Notes: generated by a model from the letters alone, not told the origin. Positions 4,857 through 13,493 are shown, counted from the stretch's first letter. The stretch is DNA of 15,998 nt from CANCDA01 sp043757205 (GCA_043757205.1 JAYVPU010000262.1:1-15998), one strand, 5' to 3'. Numbers and translations: made by a program.

Positions 4857-6527
4857 ATGACTGTAGCCACTGCAACTCCTCTCAACCCGACATTCAATGA
4901 GCGTCTGACGGCCATGAGTCAGGGCCAAAAAATGCGTTTGGCGTTTGGCATTTGTCTCTTGCTCGCCATTGGTGCTATCGGCTTGGTCATGGGCAGGGAT
5001 GCGGAGTGGCGCGTGCTGTATACCAATCTGGCCGACAAGGATGGCGGGGCCATCATCGCCCAGTTGTCCCAAATGAATGTGCCTTACAAGCATGCCCCCG
5101 GAGGCGGGGCCATTTTGGTGCCGGCCAATCGCGTGCACGACACCCGTTTACGGCTGGCATCTCAGGGTTTGCCCAAAGGGTCAGTCTCAGGCTTCGAGGT
5201 GATGGAGTCCAACCGGTTCGGGATGACGCAGTTCCAGGAGCGCTTGACGTTTCAACGGGGTTTGGAGGGAGAGCTGACACGCTCGATTCAATCGCTCTTA
5301 TCCGTGCAAAGTGCGCGAGTCCATCTGGCCTTGCCGAATCAAAATGGATTTTTCAGAGAGCAACAAAAACCATCGGCTTCGGTGCTGGTCAGCTTGAATG
5401 CGGGTTATGCCCTGGATAGACATCAACTGGCAGGCATCATCCATCTCGTGGCCTCTAGCGTGCCTGAGATGAGCCCCGGTGCAGTCAGTGTTCTGGACGA
5501 TTCCGGCAAGCTCTTGTCGGCACCTGGTGACAGCCAATCGGGAGCCTCTGGAGGGGCTGACGCACAGCAGCTGCAATATGTCCAGCAGTTGGAGAAAATG
5601 CACAGCCGGCGCATTCTTGACATGCTGGAGCCGGTGGTGGGTCGGCAAAACATCAAGGCACAAGTGGCCGCAGAAGTTGACTTCTCGCAGACAGAGCAAA
5701 CGTCCGAATCACACAAACCCAATCAGACAACGGATTCAAGTGCGGTTCGCAGTCAGCAGACGGTGGAAAGCAGCAATGGGTCAAGCAGTGGTGGCGCATC
5801 CGGCGTGCCGGGGGCTACAACCAATCAACCGCCTGCGGCAACTTCTGCCCCCATCAATGCCACCGCACAATCTGTAGCCACCGGAGGAGTGGGTTCGACA
5901 GGAAATACCAAACGTGAGTCCATTACCAATTACGAGGTGGATAAAACCATCAAAGTGGTGAAGGCTGGCACAGGGGTGATCAAGCGTTTGAGTGCAGCCG
6001 TGGTTCTCAATCATCAAACCGTGACGGACGACAAGGGCAAGACAACAACAACGCCTTTATCAGATCAGCAGCTTGAAAAAATGACGGCCTTGGTGCGTGA
6101 ATCCATCGGTTTCAATAAAGAGCGAGGGGATTCTGTGAGCTTGATGACTGCGCCCTTCGTCAAGGAAAAAATTGCCCTGGTCGAGCTGCCTTTGTGGAAG
6201 CAGGCGGAGGTGCAGGACATGGCGCGCAGCCTAGCCTGGCCCGTGGGCACCTTGCTGCTGGCAGGTCTGGTTTTGATGGGGGCGGTGCGACCTGGGTTGA
6301 AAGCATTTGCCAACCCGCCAGATACGTGGCGGGAACATAAAGTGGATGCCCTGGTGGCTGAAGAAACAGAGCGACCACTGTTGCCTGCTCCCACTCGCAG
6401 TGGCGATGATCCGTTGATCTTGGCCAGCGATTTGGCCCTGGAAGATGCGCGAAAGCTGACACGGGATAACCCGACGGCTGTGGCCAATATCGTCAAGAGC
6501 TGGATGAATGAGGAGTCACCCTCTTGA
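4857..6527 (+). CDS. fliF: MS ring protein FliF, 556 aa
   Basis: FliF builds the MS ring in the inner membrane, the platform for the rotor and the housing of the export gate. The first membrane helix is at residues 27-46. The YscJ/FliF ring-building domains follow (about 50-225), with LYTNLADKDGGAI, the conserved PKGSVSGFEVMESNRFGMTQ and SARVHLALP. The third ring-building motif carries a Ser/Gly/Ala/Thr-rich periplasmic loop at about 303-350 and resumes at ESITNYEVDKTI. The second membrane helix is at 460-478. The cytoplasmic tail ends in DNPTAVANIVKSWM (537-550), the FliG-binding helix. The length is normal. The ribosome binding site is weak (GGAAAA). It heads the fliFGHIJK run and is divergent from fliE. 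Confidence 0.98.
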   Translation: MTVATATPLNPTFNERLTAMSQGQKMRLAFGICLLLAIGAIGLVMGRDAEWRVLYTNLADKDGGAIIAQLSQMNVPYKHAPGGGAILVPANRVHDTRLRLASQGLPKGSVSGFEVMESNRFGMTQFQERLTFQRGLEGELTRSIQSLLSVQSARVHLALPNQNGFFREQQKPSASVLVSLNAGYALDRHQLAGIIHLVASSVPEMSPGAVSVLDDSGKLLSAPGDSQSGASGGADAQQLQYVQQLEKMHSRRILDMLEPVVGRQNIKAQVAAEVDFSQTEQTSESHKPNQTTDSSAVRSQQTVESSNGSSSGGASGVPGATTNQPPAATSAPINATAQSVATGGVGSTGNTKRESITNYEVDKTIKVVKAGTGVIKRLSAAVVLNHQTVTDDKGKTTTTPLSDQQLEKMTALVRESIGFNKERGDSVSLMTAPFVKEKIALVELPLWKQAEVQDMARSLAWPVGTLLLAGLVLMGAVRPGLKAFANPPDTWREHKVDALVAEETERPLLPAPTRSGDDPLILASDLALEDARKLTRDNPTAVANIVKSWMNEESPS

Positions 6528-6549
6528 GGGTTGAGTCTGAGGAAAAAAG

Positions 6550-7551
6550 ATGACACAAGACGATGGACTTCAAAATGCCGCGATTCTTCTCATGTCTTTG
6601 GGTGAAGCCGAGGCTGCGGAAGTATTCAAATACCTGTCACCCAAAGAGGTTCATAAATTGGGCGGGGCCATTGCCAAAACCAAGTCCGTCACAAGGGAAA
6701 AAGTGGACGACGTCGTGACGAAATTCACCAACGTGGCAGCCGCGCAAAGTTTGTTGGTGTCTGATTCGGGCGACTATGTGCGGTCTGTACTGAAGCGGGC
6801 ACTTGGGGATGACAAGGCCGCTTTGCTGCTGGATCGGATTTTGCAAGGGGGTGACGTTTCGGGTATTGAGAGCCTGAAATGGATGGACTCTGTGTCGGTG
6901 GCAGAACTGTTGAGAAATGAGCACCCCCAAATCGTCGCTGCGATTTTGGTTCATCTTGAATTTGACCAAGCTGCAGAAGTTCTGAAGAATTTCACGGAGC
7001 GACAACGCAACGAGGTGCTGCTGCGCATTGCGACCATGGAAGGTATTCAGCCCGTGGCATTGAAGGACCTGAACGAGGTGTTGTTCAAGGTGCTCTCGGG
7101 GGGGGACAAGATCCGTAAAGCCTCATTGGGGGGCGTCAAGACGGCGGCTGAGATGATCAACCTGATGGGCACGGCGCTGGAGGGAGCGGTCATTGAATCC
7201 ATCCGAATTCAGGACTCGGATCTGGCCCAAAAAATCGTGGACAAGATGTTTGTGTTTGACGACGTTAGCAAGCTCGATGACAAGGCCATTCAGTTGGTCC
7301 TCAAAGAGGTGGCGTCTGAAGCGTTGGTCGTAGCCCTCAAGGGCGCGCAACCCGAGCTCAAGGAAAAGTTCTTGGCCAATATGTCTTCACGCGCCGCAGA
7401 AACAATGCGGGAAGACCTGGAGTCGCGAGGCCCTATGCGCTTGTCAGAAGTCGAAGCACAACAAAAAGAAATTCTCAAGACGGTTCGCAGATTGGCAGAC
7501 GAAGGCCAAATTGTGATTGGTGGTGGTGGTGCAGAAGACGCGATGGTTTAA
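6550..7551 (+). CDS. fliG: Rotor switch protein FliG, 333 aa
   Basis: FliG caps the C ring, binds the FliF tail with its N-terminal domain and FliM with its middle domain. It transmits torque from the stator through its C-terminal domain. Hallmarks visible are EHPQ at 124-127 (FliM contact), the GGVKTAAEMIN linker at 194-204 and MFVF at 233-236. The charged torque residues sit at the E. coli numbers: K264, R281, E288 (D in E. coli), D289 and R297. The C-terminal RGPMRLSEVE and VRRLADEGQIVIG segments are typical. The start at 6550 has GAGG upstream, and the gene follows fliF by 22 bases. Codons for residues 183-186 contain an uninterrupted run of eight Gs (7098-7105). Confidence 0.98.
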   Translation: MTQDDGLQNAAILLMSLGEAEAAEVFKYLSPKEVHKLGGAIAKTKSVTREKVDDVVTKFTNVAAAQSLLVSDSGDYVRSVLKRALGDDKAALLLDRILQGGDVSGIESLKWMDSVSVAELLRNEHPQIVAAILVHLEFDQAAEVLKNFTERQRNEVLLRIATMEGIQPVALKDLNEVLFKVLSGGDKIRKASLGGVKTAAEMINLMGTALEGAVIESIRIQDSDLAQKIVDKMFVFDDVSKLDDKAIQLVLKEVASEALVVALKGAQPELKEKFLANMSSRAAETMREDLESRGPMRLSEVEAQQKEILKTVRRLADEGQIVIGGGGAEDAMV

Positions 7552-7554
7552 ATA

Positions 7555-8229
7555 ATGCGATATCAAACACGGTTCATCCCTGGCGAAGAAATCGACAATA
7601 TTGCACAGTGGCAATTTTCGGGAGTCGATGCGGCATGCGCAATCATGAAGCCGCAGAGCCCAGCCATTGACGAGGGATCCCCCTCTGAGTTGCAAAGGCA
7701 AGAGGGCTATGCCCAGGGGTTTTTAGAAGGGCGTGCTCAGGCCATGTTGGAGGCGCAGCAGAGCATCGATGAATTCATTCGCGTTCAAGGGCAGGCGTCG
7801 GCCGTTCAGCTGGCGGCTTTGATCGGTGATGCGCACGCGCAACTCGATTCTGCGGCACAAGAGATGGCCCAAGGCCTGCTGGAGCTAGCGTGTGAGTTGT
7901 CACGCCAGGTGCTGCGGCATGAGGTGTCCATCAACCCCCAGGGACTGATGCCCGTGGTTCGTGAAGCATTGGGGGTGTTTATTGAGGACAACCGAACGAC
8001 GCGCATCAAACTCAACCCCCTTGATCTGGATGTACTCGCACCTGCCGTGCGCGACGAATTCAAGCATCTGCCTTTGATGCTGGAGTCCGATCCTTTGATT
8101 ACGCGGGGCGGATGTGTGATGGAGTCCCCGGTTCGTGTGGTGGACGGGCAGCTGGAGAAGCGGTGGCTGCGTGTGGTGGGTCAACTGGGCTTGCAAATTC
8201 CGTGGGAGTTGAACCATGTTACAGAATGA
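7555..8229 (+). CDS. fliH: Flagellar export ATPase regulator FliH, 224 aa
   Basis: FliH dimers bind FliI, restrain its ATPase activity and anchor it to FliN and FlhA. The N-terminus has RFIPGEEID and a tryptophan at 19, as expected of the FlhA-binding end. A Gly-x-x-x-Gly glycine ladder is visible at G51, G55 and G59 (GYAQGFLEG). A long helix follows, then the HrpE/YscL-like C-terminal domain with ELACELSRQVLRHEV, a RIKLNPLDLDVL segment and RGGCVMESPVRVVDGQLEKRW cut into the usual turns. The start codon lies three bases after the fliG stop with no clear Shine-Dalgarno, so translation is probably coupled. The last 14 bases overlap fliI. Confidence 0.93.
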   Translation: MRYQTRFIPGEEIDNIAQWQFSGVDAACAIMKPQSPAIDEGSPSELQRQEGYAQGFLEGRAQAMLEAQQSIDEFIRVQGQASAVQLAALIGDAHAQLDSAAQEMAQGLLELACELSRQVLRHEVSINPQGLMPVVREALGVFIEDNRTTRIKLNPLDLDVLAPAVRDEFKHLPLMLESDPLITRGGCVMESPVRVVDGQLEKRWLRVVGQLGLQIPWELNHVTE

Positions 8230-9622
8230 AAGTGCTGGAAAATGGCCACTCTATCTGCGGCGCGCGAAACAACGTGTGCAAGCCTTGGACACCTCCCTGG
8301 AAGTGGGGGGCAAGTTGACCCGGCTCACAGGTCTGGTGCTGGAAGCTTCAGGAATTCAGGCGGCTATTGGGGCGCAGTTCATGGTGCAAATGAACCAGCA
8401 CCCACCGGTTTTGTCTGAAGTGGTTGGGTTTTCCAATGAGCGGGCATTTTTAATGCCTGCAGGCAATGTGCAGGGGCTGTCTAGTGGTGCCACGGTGTTG
8501 CCCGTTCATGCCAGCTGGTCAATTCCTCGGCTGAATGAGCGTGAGCAAGAGCATGCGCAGGCTTCGGCCCAGAGTGGTTTGCGCTTGCCTTTGGGGCCTG
8601 GTCTTCTGGGCCGTGTGGTGGATGCGCAAGGTGTCCCGTTGGACCACTTGGGGTCATTGAGTAATGTCGTTTTCAGATCGGTTCACCCCGTCCCCGTCAA
8701 TGCGATGGACCGTGCACCTGTGCGTGAACCCTTAGACACGGGTGTGCGTGCCATTAACGCGCTATTCACGGTCGGTCGAGGTCAGCGCATAGGCTTGTTT
8801 GCGGGCTCCGGCGTCGGGAAAAGCGTCTTGCTGGGCATGATGGCTCGCTATACCCAGGCCGATGTGATTGTGGTGGGCTTGATTGGTGAGCGAGGGCGGG
8901 AAGTAAAGGAATTTATTGACAACATACTGGGTGAATCAGGCCGCGCCCGCGCCGTTGTGGTGGCGGCCCCCGCTGATGCACCACCCTTGCTGCGCATGCA
9001 AGGCGCGGTGTATGCAACGGCCGTGGCCGAATCGTTCAGAGACCAAGGACTGCATGTCTTGTTGCTCATGGATTCGCTGACGCGTTATGCGATGGCGCAG
9101 CGCGAAATAGCGCTGGCCATTGGAGAGCCACCGGCCACGAAAGGGTATCCACCGTCTTGTTTTTCAAAGCTCCCGCAACTGGTGGAGCGCAGTGGTAATG
9201 GAACTGATGGTGGGGGATCCATCACCGCGTTTTATACCGTCTTGACGGAAGGGGATGACCAGCAAGACCCGATTGCAGACGCGGCCCGGGCTATTTTGGA
9301 TGGGCATATTGTGTTGTCGCGTGGGCTGGCAGAGGCGGGGCATTTCCCGGCCATCGACATTGCGCAGTCCACGTCAAGGGTGATGCATGGGGTGGTGTCG
9401 CGTGAGCATTTTGAAGCGGCGCAACGTTTTAGAGCGATCAGCTCCCGTTACGAACAAGGACGTGACCTCGTCCAACTGGGAGCCTATGTGCCTGGGTCGG
9501 ATGCGGCATTGGATGAGGCGATTCGACGTCATGAGCCGATGATGGCGTTCTTGCGGCAGGACATGAGCGTTGTGGCACCGATGGCGCAGAGTGTGCAGGA
9601 GATGACTCGATGCGAAATTTAA
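8216..9622 (+). CDS. fliI: Flagellar export ATPase FliI, 468 aa
   Basis: FliI is the hexameric ATPase of the flagellar type III export apparatus, related to the F1 beta subunit. Walker A is AGSGVGKS at 196-203, and the Walker B strand VLLLMD ends at D286 followed by SLTRYAMAQRE. GLIGERGREVKEF at 221-233 carries the catalytic glutamate region. PAIDIAQSTS at 378-387 fits the ATP synthase alpha/beta signature. The N-terminal barrel includes GRLTRxTGLVLEA-like residues (35-44). The protein is close to full-length E. coli FliI (457 aa) with a few extra residues at about 100-120. The start overlaps fliH by 14 bases, and the 3' end overlaps fliJ by 13 bases. Confidence 0.98.
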   Translation: MLQNESAGKWPLYLRRAKQRVQALDTSLEVGGKLTRLTGLVLEASGIQAAIGAQFMVQMNQHPPVLSEVVGFSNERAFLMPAGNVQGLSSGATVLPVHASWSIPRLNEREQEHAQASAQSGLRLPLGPGLLGRVVDAQGVPLDHLGSLSNVVFRSVHPVPVNAMDRAPVREPLDTGVRAINALFTVGRGQRIGLFAGSGVGKSVLLGMMARYTQADVIVVGLIGERGREVKEFIDNILGESGRARAVVVAAPADAPPLLRMQGAVYATAVAESFRDQGLHVLLLMDSLTRYAMAQREIALAIGEPPATKGYPPSCFSKLPQLVERSGNGTDGGGSITAFYTVLTEGDDQQDPIADAARAILDGHIVLSRGLAEAGHFPAIDIAQSTSRVMHGVVSREHFEAAQRFRAISSRYEQGRDLVQLGAYVPGSDAALDEAIRRHEPMMAFLRQDMSVVAPMAQSVQEMTRCEI

Positions 9623-10074
9623 AAGGCCTGGCTTTGGCAATGGATTTGGCCGATCGGCAGCGCATGCAAGCGGGCCAGGGCCTTGCGCAGTCGCAACGCG
9701 CCTATGGCTTCACTCAGAGTCAGCTGCAGCAACTGGAGAGTTATCAGGAAGATTCCCAGGCGCGGTGGACGATGGCGGGTCGACAAGCTATGGGGGGGGA
9801 GTTGCTACAAGGCCGCTATCGGTTCATGGATCGATTGGGTTTGGCCATCAATTTGCAAGAACGTGTCTTGAAAGAGGTGCAGCAGCAAGTGGAGACGGCC
9901 AAGAAAAAATCTGTGGCAGCCGAGTTTCGTCTTGTCAGTTTGCAACGGGTGATGGCGAAACGGTCGGCATTGCAAGCTCAAGCCTTAGCTCGGCAAGAGC
10001 AAAAACAAACGGATGAATTTGCGTCACAGCGTTATGCAAGTTCAGCAGTTCGTCAGCAAGAAGGAGGGGCATGA
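9610..10074 (+). CDS. fliJ: Flagellar export chaperone/stalk FliJ, 154 aa
   Basis: FliJ forms an antiparallel coiled coil that inserts into the FliI hexamer like the gamma subunit of F1 and contacts FlhA. The protein has no membrane segment and no small domain: nearly the whole length is Gln-, Ala-, Glu- and Arg-rich helix. QSQLQQLESYQEDSQARW in the first half and ERVLKEVQQQVETAKKKS in the second form the two arms. Sequence conservation is weak in this family, so length (about 150 aa), coiled-coil pattern and position between fliI and fliK carry the call. The start lies inside fliI, and the end overlaps fliK in an ATGA. Codons at 9792-9799 contain a run of eight Gs. Confidence 0.92.
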   Translation: MRNLKGLALAMDLADRQRMQAGQGLAQSQRAYGFTQSQLQQLESYQEDSQARWTMAGRQAMGGELLQGRYRFMDRLGLAINLQERVLKEVQQQVETAKKKSVAAEFRLVSLQRVMAKRSALQAQALARQEQKQTDEFASQRYASSAVRQQEGGA

Positions 10075-11330
10075 TGCGTACCGATGTGACTCGTCCATCT
10101 GTTAGCCCCAAGGGAGTGATTGGTGAATCGGGACGATTGGAGAAGGATAAAAACAAATCTACAGGGGATGCGGGAACCGAGACGGTTGGTGATTTCTCTT
10201 CGCTGCTGATGAACGTGAGCGCGGAGGAATCAAACGTTTCAGAGGTTAAATCAACACAAGTAGCTCCTCAAGAAGCGGTGCCTATAGACACGCCACCTGA
10301 AGGGAAAAGTCAGCAGACTGATACACCCCCCGTGGCAGATGGGAGCCCGGCCTCCTTGCCAGTGGAGCCATCCGCGTCGATGCCCGGATCTGGACTTGAC
10401 CCCATGTGGCTCGCTGGCATGCAGGTGGCAGCGGGCGGGGGGCTAAAGGGTGTGCAGACGGGTTTGAATAAAGGCGTCGATACGGTGGGCGCCACTTTGG
10501 GCAGGGGTTTGGATCCGGCATCACTTGCGGCGCAAACTGCTCAAGCCGCTCAAACGGCACAGGGGCAAGACAAACTGATCCCGGGCCAGGCGGGCCGCTT
10601 GGGCGACGCCGTGCCCAGCGGCTCCTCGCCGTTGCTTGCGCATGGGCATAGCCAGGTAAGCGATTTGAAAACGGGGGATTCAAAAAATAAGACATCACTT
10701 GCGGTGAACGCTGAGGCGCCATTGTGGTCGGATTTGTTCGTCCCGATTGAGCTTAACGCAGTGGCCAGCAATAGCACCAGCACCAACGCATCGACGCTGG
10801 ACTTTTTGATGCAGCACATGGGATCAAAAATACCACACGGCGGCGAGAGTGGGGTCTTGGGCGCGCCATCACTCCCGGTCACGGGGGGCAGTTTTGACGG
10901 CGTGCGCCTGGGGCAGACGGGTATCAGCGCTTCCACAGAGATGGCGGTGGCGCATCAGGTGAATTATTGGTTGGGCTCAGAGGTTCAGTCGGCCGAACTC
11001 AAATTGGATGGTTTGGGGCAAAGTCCGGTTGAGGTCAGTATCACGATGCAGGGGCAGGAGGCCCGTGTTGCATTTCGGGCAGAGCAAGTCGAAACACGTC
11101 AAGTCATTGAAGAGACCATGCCGCACCTCAAGGAATTGCTCAAAAGCGAAGGATTGGTGCTTGCGGGTTTTTCTATTGGCTCAACGGGGGCAGATGGCAC
11201 CACGTCTCAAGATCGAAAGCCCAAGCCACAGGTTCGCAGGGTGGGGTCTGTGCTGTCTGACTTGCGGTTGGCCGAAGCGGGTGCTCGGGTTGGCTCGTCT
11301 ACAGGCGGGGCGTTGGATTTGTTTGTCTAA
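10071..11330 (+). CDS. fliK: Hook-length control protein FliK, 419 aa
   Basis: FliK is exported during hook growth, measures hook length and switches FlhB from hook to filament substrates. The first 290 residues are a low-complexity, Ser/Pro/Gly/Ala-rich ruler region without recognisable folds, including an AQTAQAAQTAQ stretch at 154-164. The Flg_hook domain lies at about 295-375: AELKLDGLGQSPVEVSITM, then ARVAFRAEQVETRQVIEETM and PHLKELLKSEGLVLAGFSI. A basic and glycine-rich tail follows. The gene begins ATGATG; AGGAGG ends 3 bases before the first ATG and 6 before the second, so the true start may be 10074. It closes the fliFGHIJK run. Confidence 0.94.
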   Translation: MMRTDVTRPSVSPKGVIGESGRLEKDKNKSTGDAGTETVGDFSSLLMNVSAEESNVSEVKSTQVAPQEAVPIDTPPEGKSQQTDTPPVADGSPASLPVEPSASMPGSGLDPMWLAGMQVAAGGGLKGVQTGLNKGVDTVGATLGRGLDPASLAAQTAQAAQTAQGQDKLIPGQAGRLGDAVPSGSSPLLAHGHSQVSDLKTGDSKNKTSLAVNAEAPLWSDLFVPIELNAVASNSTSTNASTLDFLMQHMGSKIPHGGESGVLGAPSLPVTGGSFDGVRLGQTGISASTEMAVAHQVNYWLGSEVQSAELKLDGLGQSPVEVSITMQGQEARVAFRAEQVETRQVIEETMPHLKELLKSEGLVLAGFSIGSTGADGTTSQDRKPKPQVRRVGSVLSDLRLAEAGARVGSSTGGALDLFV

Positions 11331-11461
11331 AAGCCATGCTTTCCTCTCTCTAATCGACTTATCAGGTGAACGCGCTGTGACGAATAATCAAATCAAGTGA
11401 ATGGCAGAGCTTTGAGGCCCCATTCGGTATCTCTTCCAAACTGGCTCATAAGGAAAATACT
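11331..11461. other. Gap between fliK and fliL
   Basis: This 131-base gap is the only sizeable break between fliF and fliR. It has no gene and no clear terminator. GAATGG (11399-11404) and CCATTC (11420-11425) form an inverted pair 15 bases apart. A separate promoter for fliLMNOPQR is likely here, but I cannot place it with confidence. Confidence 0.45.
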
Positions 11462-12022
11462 GTGTCTGCCAAATCCGAAGCTGATCACGTGGCCTCAGCC
11501 CCACGAAAATCCAAAAAAATGGTGCTCATTGTGGCGCTTGTCCTTCTGATGCTGGGTCTGGGCGGCGGTGGCGCTTGGTTTTATATCAGCAAGAAGCACG
11601 CGGCGCTGGACGATGAAGAGCACGTTCAAGCGGCACCCGAACCCAAGGGGCCGCCTACTTATTTGCCGATTGAAAACATGGTGGTCAATCTGGCTGATCC
11701 GGGAGGTGAAAAGGTGGCTCAGGTGGGTGTGACCCTTGAGCTGTCTGACGCCAAGGCCCCGGACAAAGTGAAACTTTACATGCCCGCCATTCGCAGTGGC
11801 GTGTTGATGCTGATTTCTCAGCGTACGGCCGAAGAGTTGTTGCTGCGAGAGGGGAAAGAAAAGCTGGCCGCAGACATACTGGAAGAGGCGGCAAGGCACT
11901 TTATCAGTGCAACCCCGGCGGGGAAAAGTACATCGAAATCAAAAACGGCTTCTGATCACAAGAGTAGTTCGGATGGCAACCCCGTGCGGGGAGTTTTGTT
12001 CTCAAGTTTCATTGTCCAGTAA
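11462..12022 (+). CDS. fliL: Basal body-associated protein FliL, 186 aa
   Basis: FliL is a single-pass inner-membrane protein that surrounds the MotA/B stator and stabilises its torque output. A short basic cytoplasmic end (PRKSKK at 14-19) precedes one membrane helix at 20-42. Then comes the periplasmic domain with PTYLPIENMVVNL, AQVGVTLELSD and the family ending VLFSSFIVQ. A Lys/Ser-rich insertion of about 20 residues lies just before that ending (around 153-172), where other FliL proteins continue directly. Translation starts at a GTG at 11462, 7 bases after AAGGA. It heads the second run of basal-body genes. Confidence 0.95.
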   Translation: MSAKSEADHVASAPRKSKKMVLIVALVLLMLGLGGGGAWFYISKKHAALDDEEHVQAAPEPKGPPTYLPIENMVVNLADPGGEKVAQVGVTLELSDAKAPDKVKLYMPAIRSGVLMLISQRTAEELLLREGKEKLAADILEEAARHFISATPAGKSTSKSKTASDHKSSSDGNPVRGVLFSSFIVQ

Positions 12023-12043
12023 TGGTTTCACCGAGTTGTTGTC

Positions 12044-13048
12044 ATGAGTGAATCTTTTCTGTCTCAGGAAGAAATCGATGCCCTGCTGGAAGGCGTGACC
12101 GGCGAGAGCCAGACGTCGGCGGATGAAAGTGTTGAGGCGGGTGGAGTCAGAGACTACAACCTGTCCAGCCAAGAGCGCATTGTGCGCGGCCGTATGCCGG
12201 CGATGGAAATTATCAACGAGCGCTTTACCCGAAATATGCGCGTTGGACTTTTCAACTTGATTCGCAGAAGCCCGGAAATCTCGGTGGGCCCGGTCAAGGT
12301 TCAGCGCTATAGCGCGTTTCTGCGGGAGCTGGCGGTTCCGACGAATTTCAACATCATGGCGATTCGTCCTTTGCGGGGCAATGGATTGATTGTGTGTGAC
12401 CCGATGTTCATTTTCACCGTGATTGACACGCTGTATGGCGGTACGGGAAAGTACCAAACGCGGATCGAAGGGCGAGATTTTTCCGCCACAGAGCAGAGGG
12501 TCATCAACCGTTTGGTGGAGGTGATTTCCCAAGAGTATGCCAAAGCATGGAAGGGCATTTACCCGCTGGAGTTGGTCTATCAGCGCAGTGAGATGCAGCC
12601 GCAATTTGCCAATATTGCCACACCCAGTGAGATCGTGATTGCCACCTCTTTCCGATTGGAAATCGGGGAGATGGTGGGAGCCATTCATTTTTGTTTGCCC
12701 TATGCGACGCTGGAGCCGGTGCGTGAGGTTCTGTATTCATCAACCCAAGGCGACTCCATAGAAGTTGACCGGCGTTGGGTGGACGTGCTGACCCGGGAAA
12801 TCCAAGCTGCGGAGGTGACCCTGGTGGCCGAGCTGGCGACGGCGGATACGACGGTGGAGCAATTGATAGCGATGAAGGCGGGCGATTTTATTGAGCTTGA
12901 TCGGGAATCTAAGATTCAAGCGACGGTGGATGGCGTGCCTGTTTTTGAGTGTCACTACGGTACACATAACTCGAAGTACGCGATTCGTATTGATTCAAGC
13001 TTACGCAACCACGACAGCAACTGGATGGGAGAACGACATGGCAGCTGA
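12044..13048 (+). CDS. fliM: C-ring switch protein FliM, 334 aa
   Basis: FliM is the C-ring component that binds phosphorylated CheY and turns the motor. The N-terminal CheY-binding peptide is intact (LSQEEIDALLEG, 6-17). The CheC-like middle domain follows with QERIVRGRMPAMEIINERF, the SPEISVGPVKVQRYSAF region and the conserved GGTGKYQTRIEGRDFSATEQ stretch. The C-terminal SpoA domain covers about 250-325 (LIAMKAGDFIELDRESKIQA, then GVPVFECHYGTHNSKYAIRI). The length is the same as E. coli FliM (334). The Shine-Dalgarno is poor (GAG, 8 bases upstream), although the start is fixed by the CheY-binding peptide. The gene ends 11 bases inside fliN. Confidence 0.98.
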   Translation: MSESFLSQEEIDALLEGVTGESQTSADESVEAGGVRDYNLSSQERIVRGRMPAMEIINERFTRNMRVGLFNLIRRSPEISVGPVKVQRYSAFLRELAVPTNFNIMAIRPLRGNGLIVCDPMFIFTVIDTLYGGTGKYQTRIEGRDFSATEQRVINRLVEVISQEYAKAWKGIYPLELVYQRSEMQPQFANIATPSEIVIATSFRLEIGEMVGAIHFCLPYATLEPVREVLYSSTQGDSIEVDRRWVDVLTREIQAAEVTLVAELATADTTVEQLIAMKAGDFIELDRESKIQATVDGVPVFECHYGTHNSKYAIRIDSSLRNHDSNWMGERHGS

Positions 13049-13484
13049 GGAAACCACAGAACTAAAGCCAGAGGACGACGGCATGGCCGATTGGGCCGAG
13101 GCGCTTCAAGAGCAGCAAACTATAGAGAGCAAGGCGGCCGAAGTTGAGCCTGGAGGTGTGCTGTCAGGTAGTCAGACACCCCGCCCCTTTTCGACCGGCG
13201 ATACAGCCGACAACTTTGAAGGCGATATCAGCCGTGTACTGGATATACCGGTGCAATTGTCAGTGGAGCTGGGTCGAACCAGAGTGCCCATCAAGCACAT
13301 CTTGAAATTGGGTCAAGGCTCGGTGGTAGAGCTCGATGCCTTGGCGGGCGAACCGATGGATGTGCTCGTCAACGGCTATTTGATCGCGCAGGGGGAGGTT
13401 GTGGTGGTGAATGAAAAATTCGGCATTCGCTTGACTGACGTGGTCACGCCATCGGAGCGTTTGCGGCGTGTCAGTAGACATTAA
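13038..13484 (+). CDS. fliN: C-ring switch protein FliN, 148 aa
   Basis: FliN forms the bottom of the C ring with FliM and docks the FliH-FliI export complex. The N-terminal half is acidic and variable, with ADWAEALQEQ as in other proteobacterial FliN. The SpoA domain runs from about 64 to 145: ISRVLDIPVQLSVELGRTRV, then LKLGQGSVVELDALAGEPMD and VLVNGYLIAQGEVVVVNEKF, closing with GIRLTDVVTPSERL. The start at 13038 is chosen because GGGAG lies 6 bases upstream and the length (148 aa) then fits the family (137 in E. coli). Upstream in-frame codons would lie deep inside fliM. Confidence 0.97.
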   Translation: MAAEETTELKPEDDGMADWAEALQEQQTIESKAAEVEPGGVLSGSQTPRPFSTGDTADNFEGDISRVLDIPVQLSVELGRTRVPIKHILKLGQGSVVELDALAGEPMDVLVNGYLIAQGEVVVVNEKFGIRLTDVVTPSERLRRVSRH

Positions 13485-13493
13485 GGGAAGTCT

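Noticed and set aside
12002..12688. A 228-codon open frame antisense to fliM
   Set aside because: Its composition is typical of a shadow frame (His, Arg, Asn rich) and no family is recognisable; fliM is certain.
12891..13037. A longer FliN starting inside fliM
   Set aside because: The extra residues are a shadow of the FliM C-terminus; the start at 13038 has a good ribosome binding site and fits the family length.
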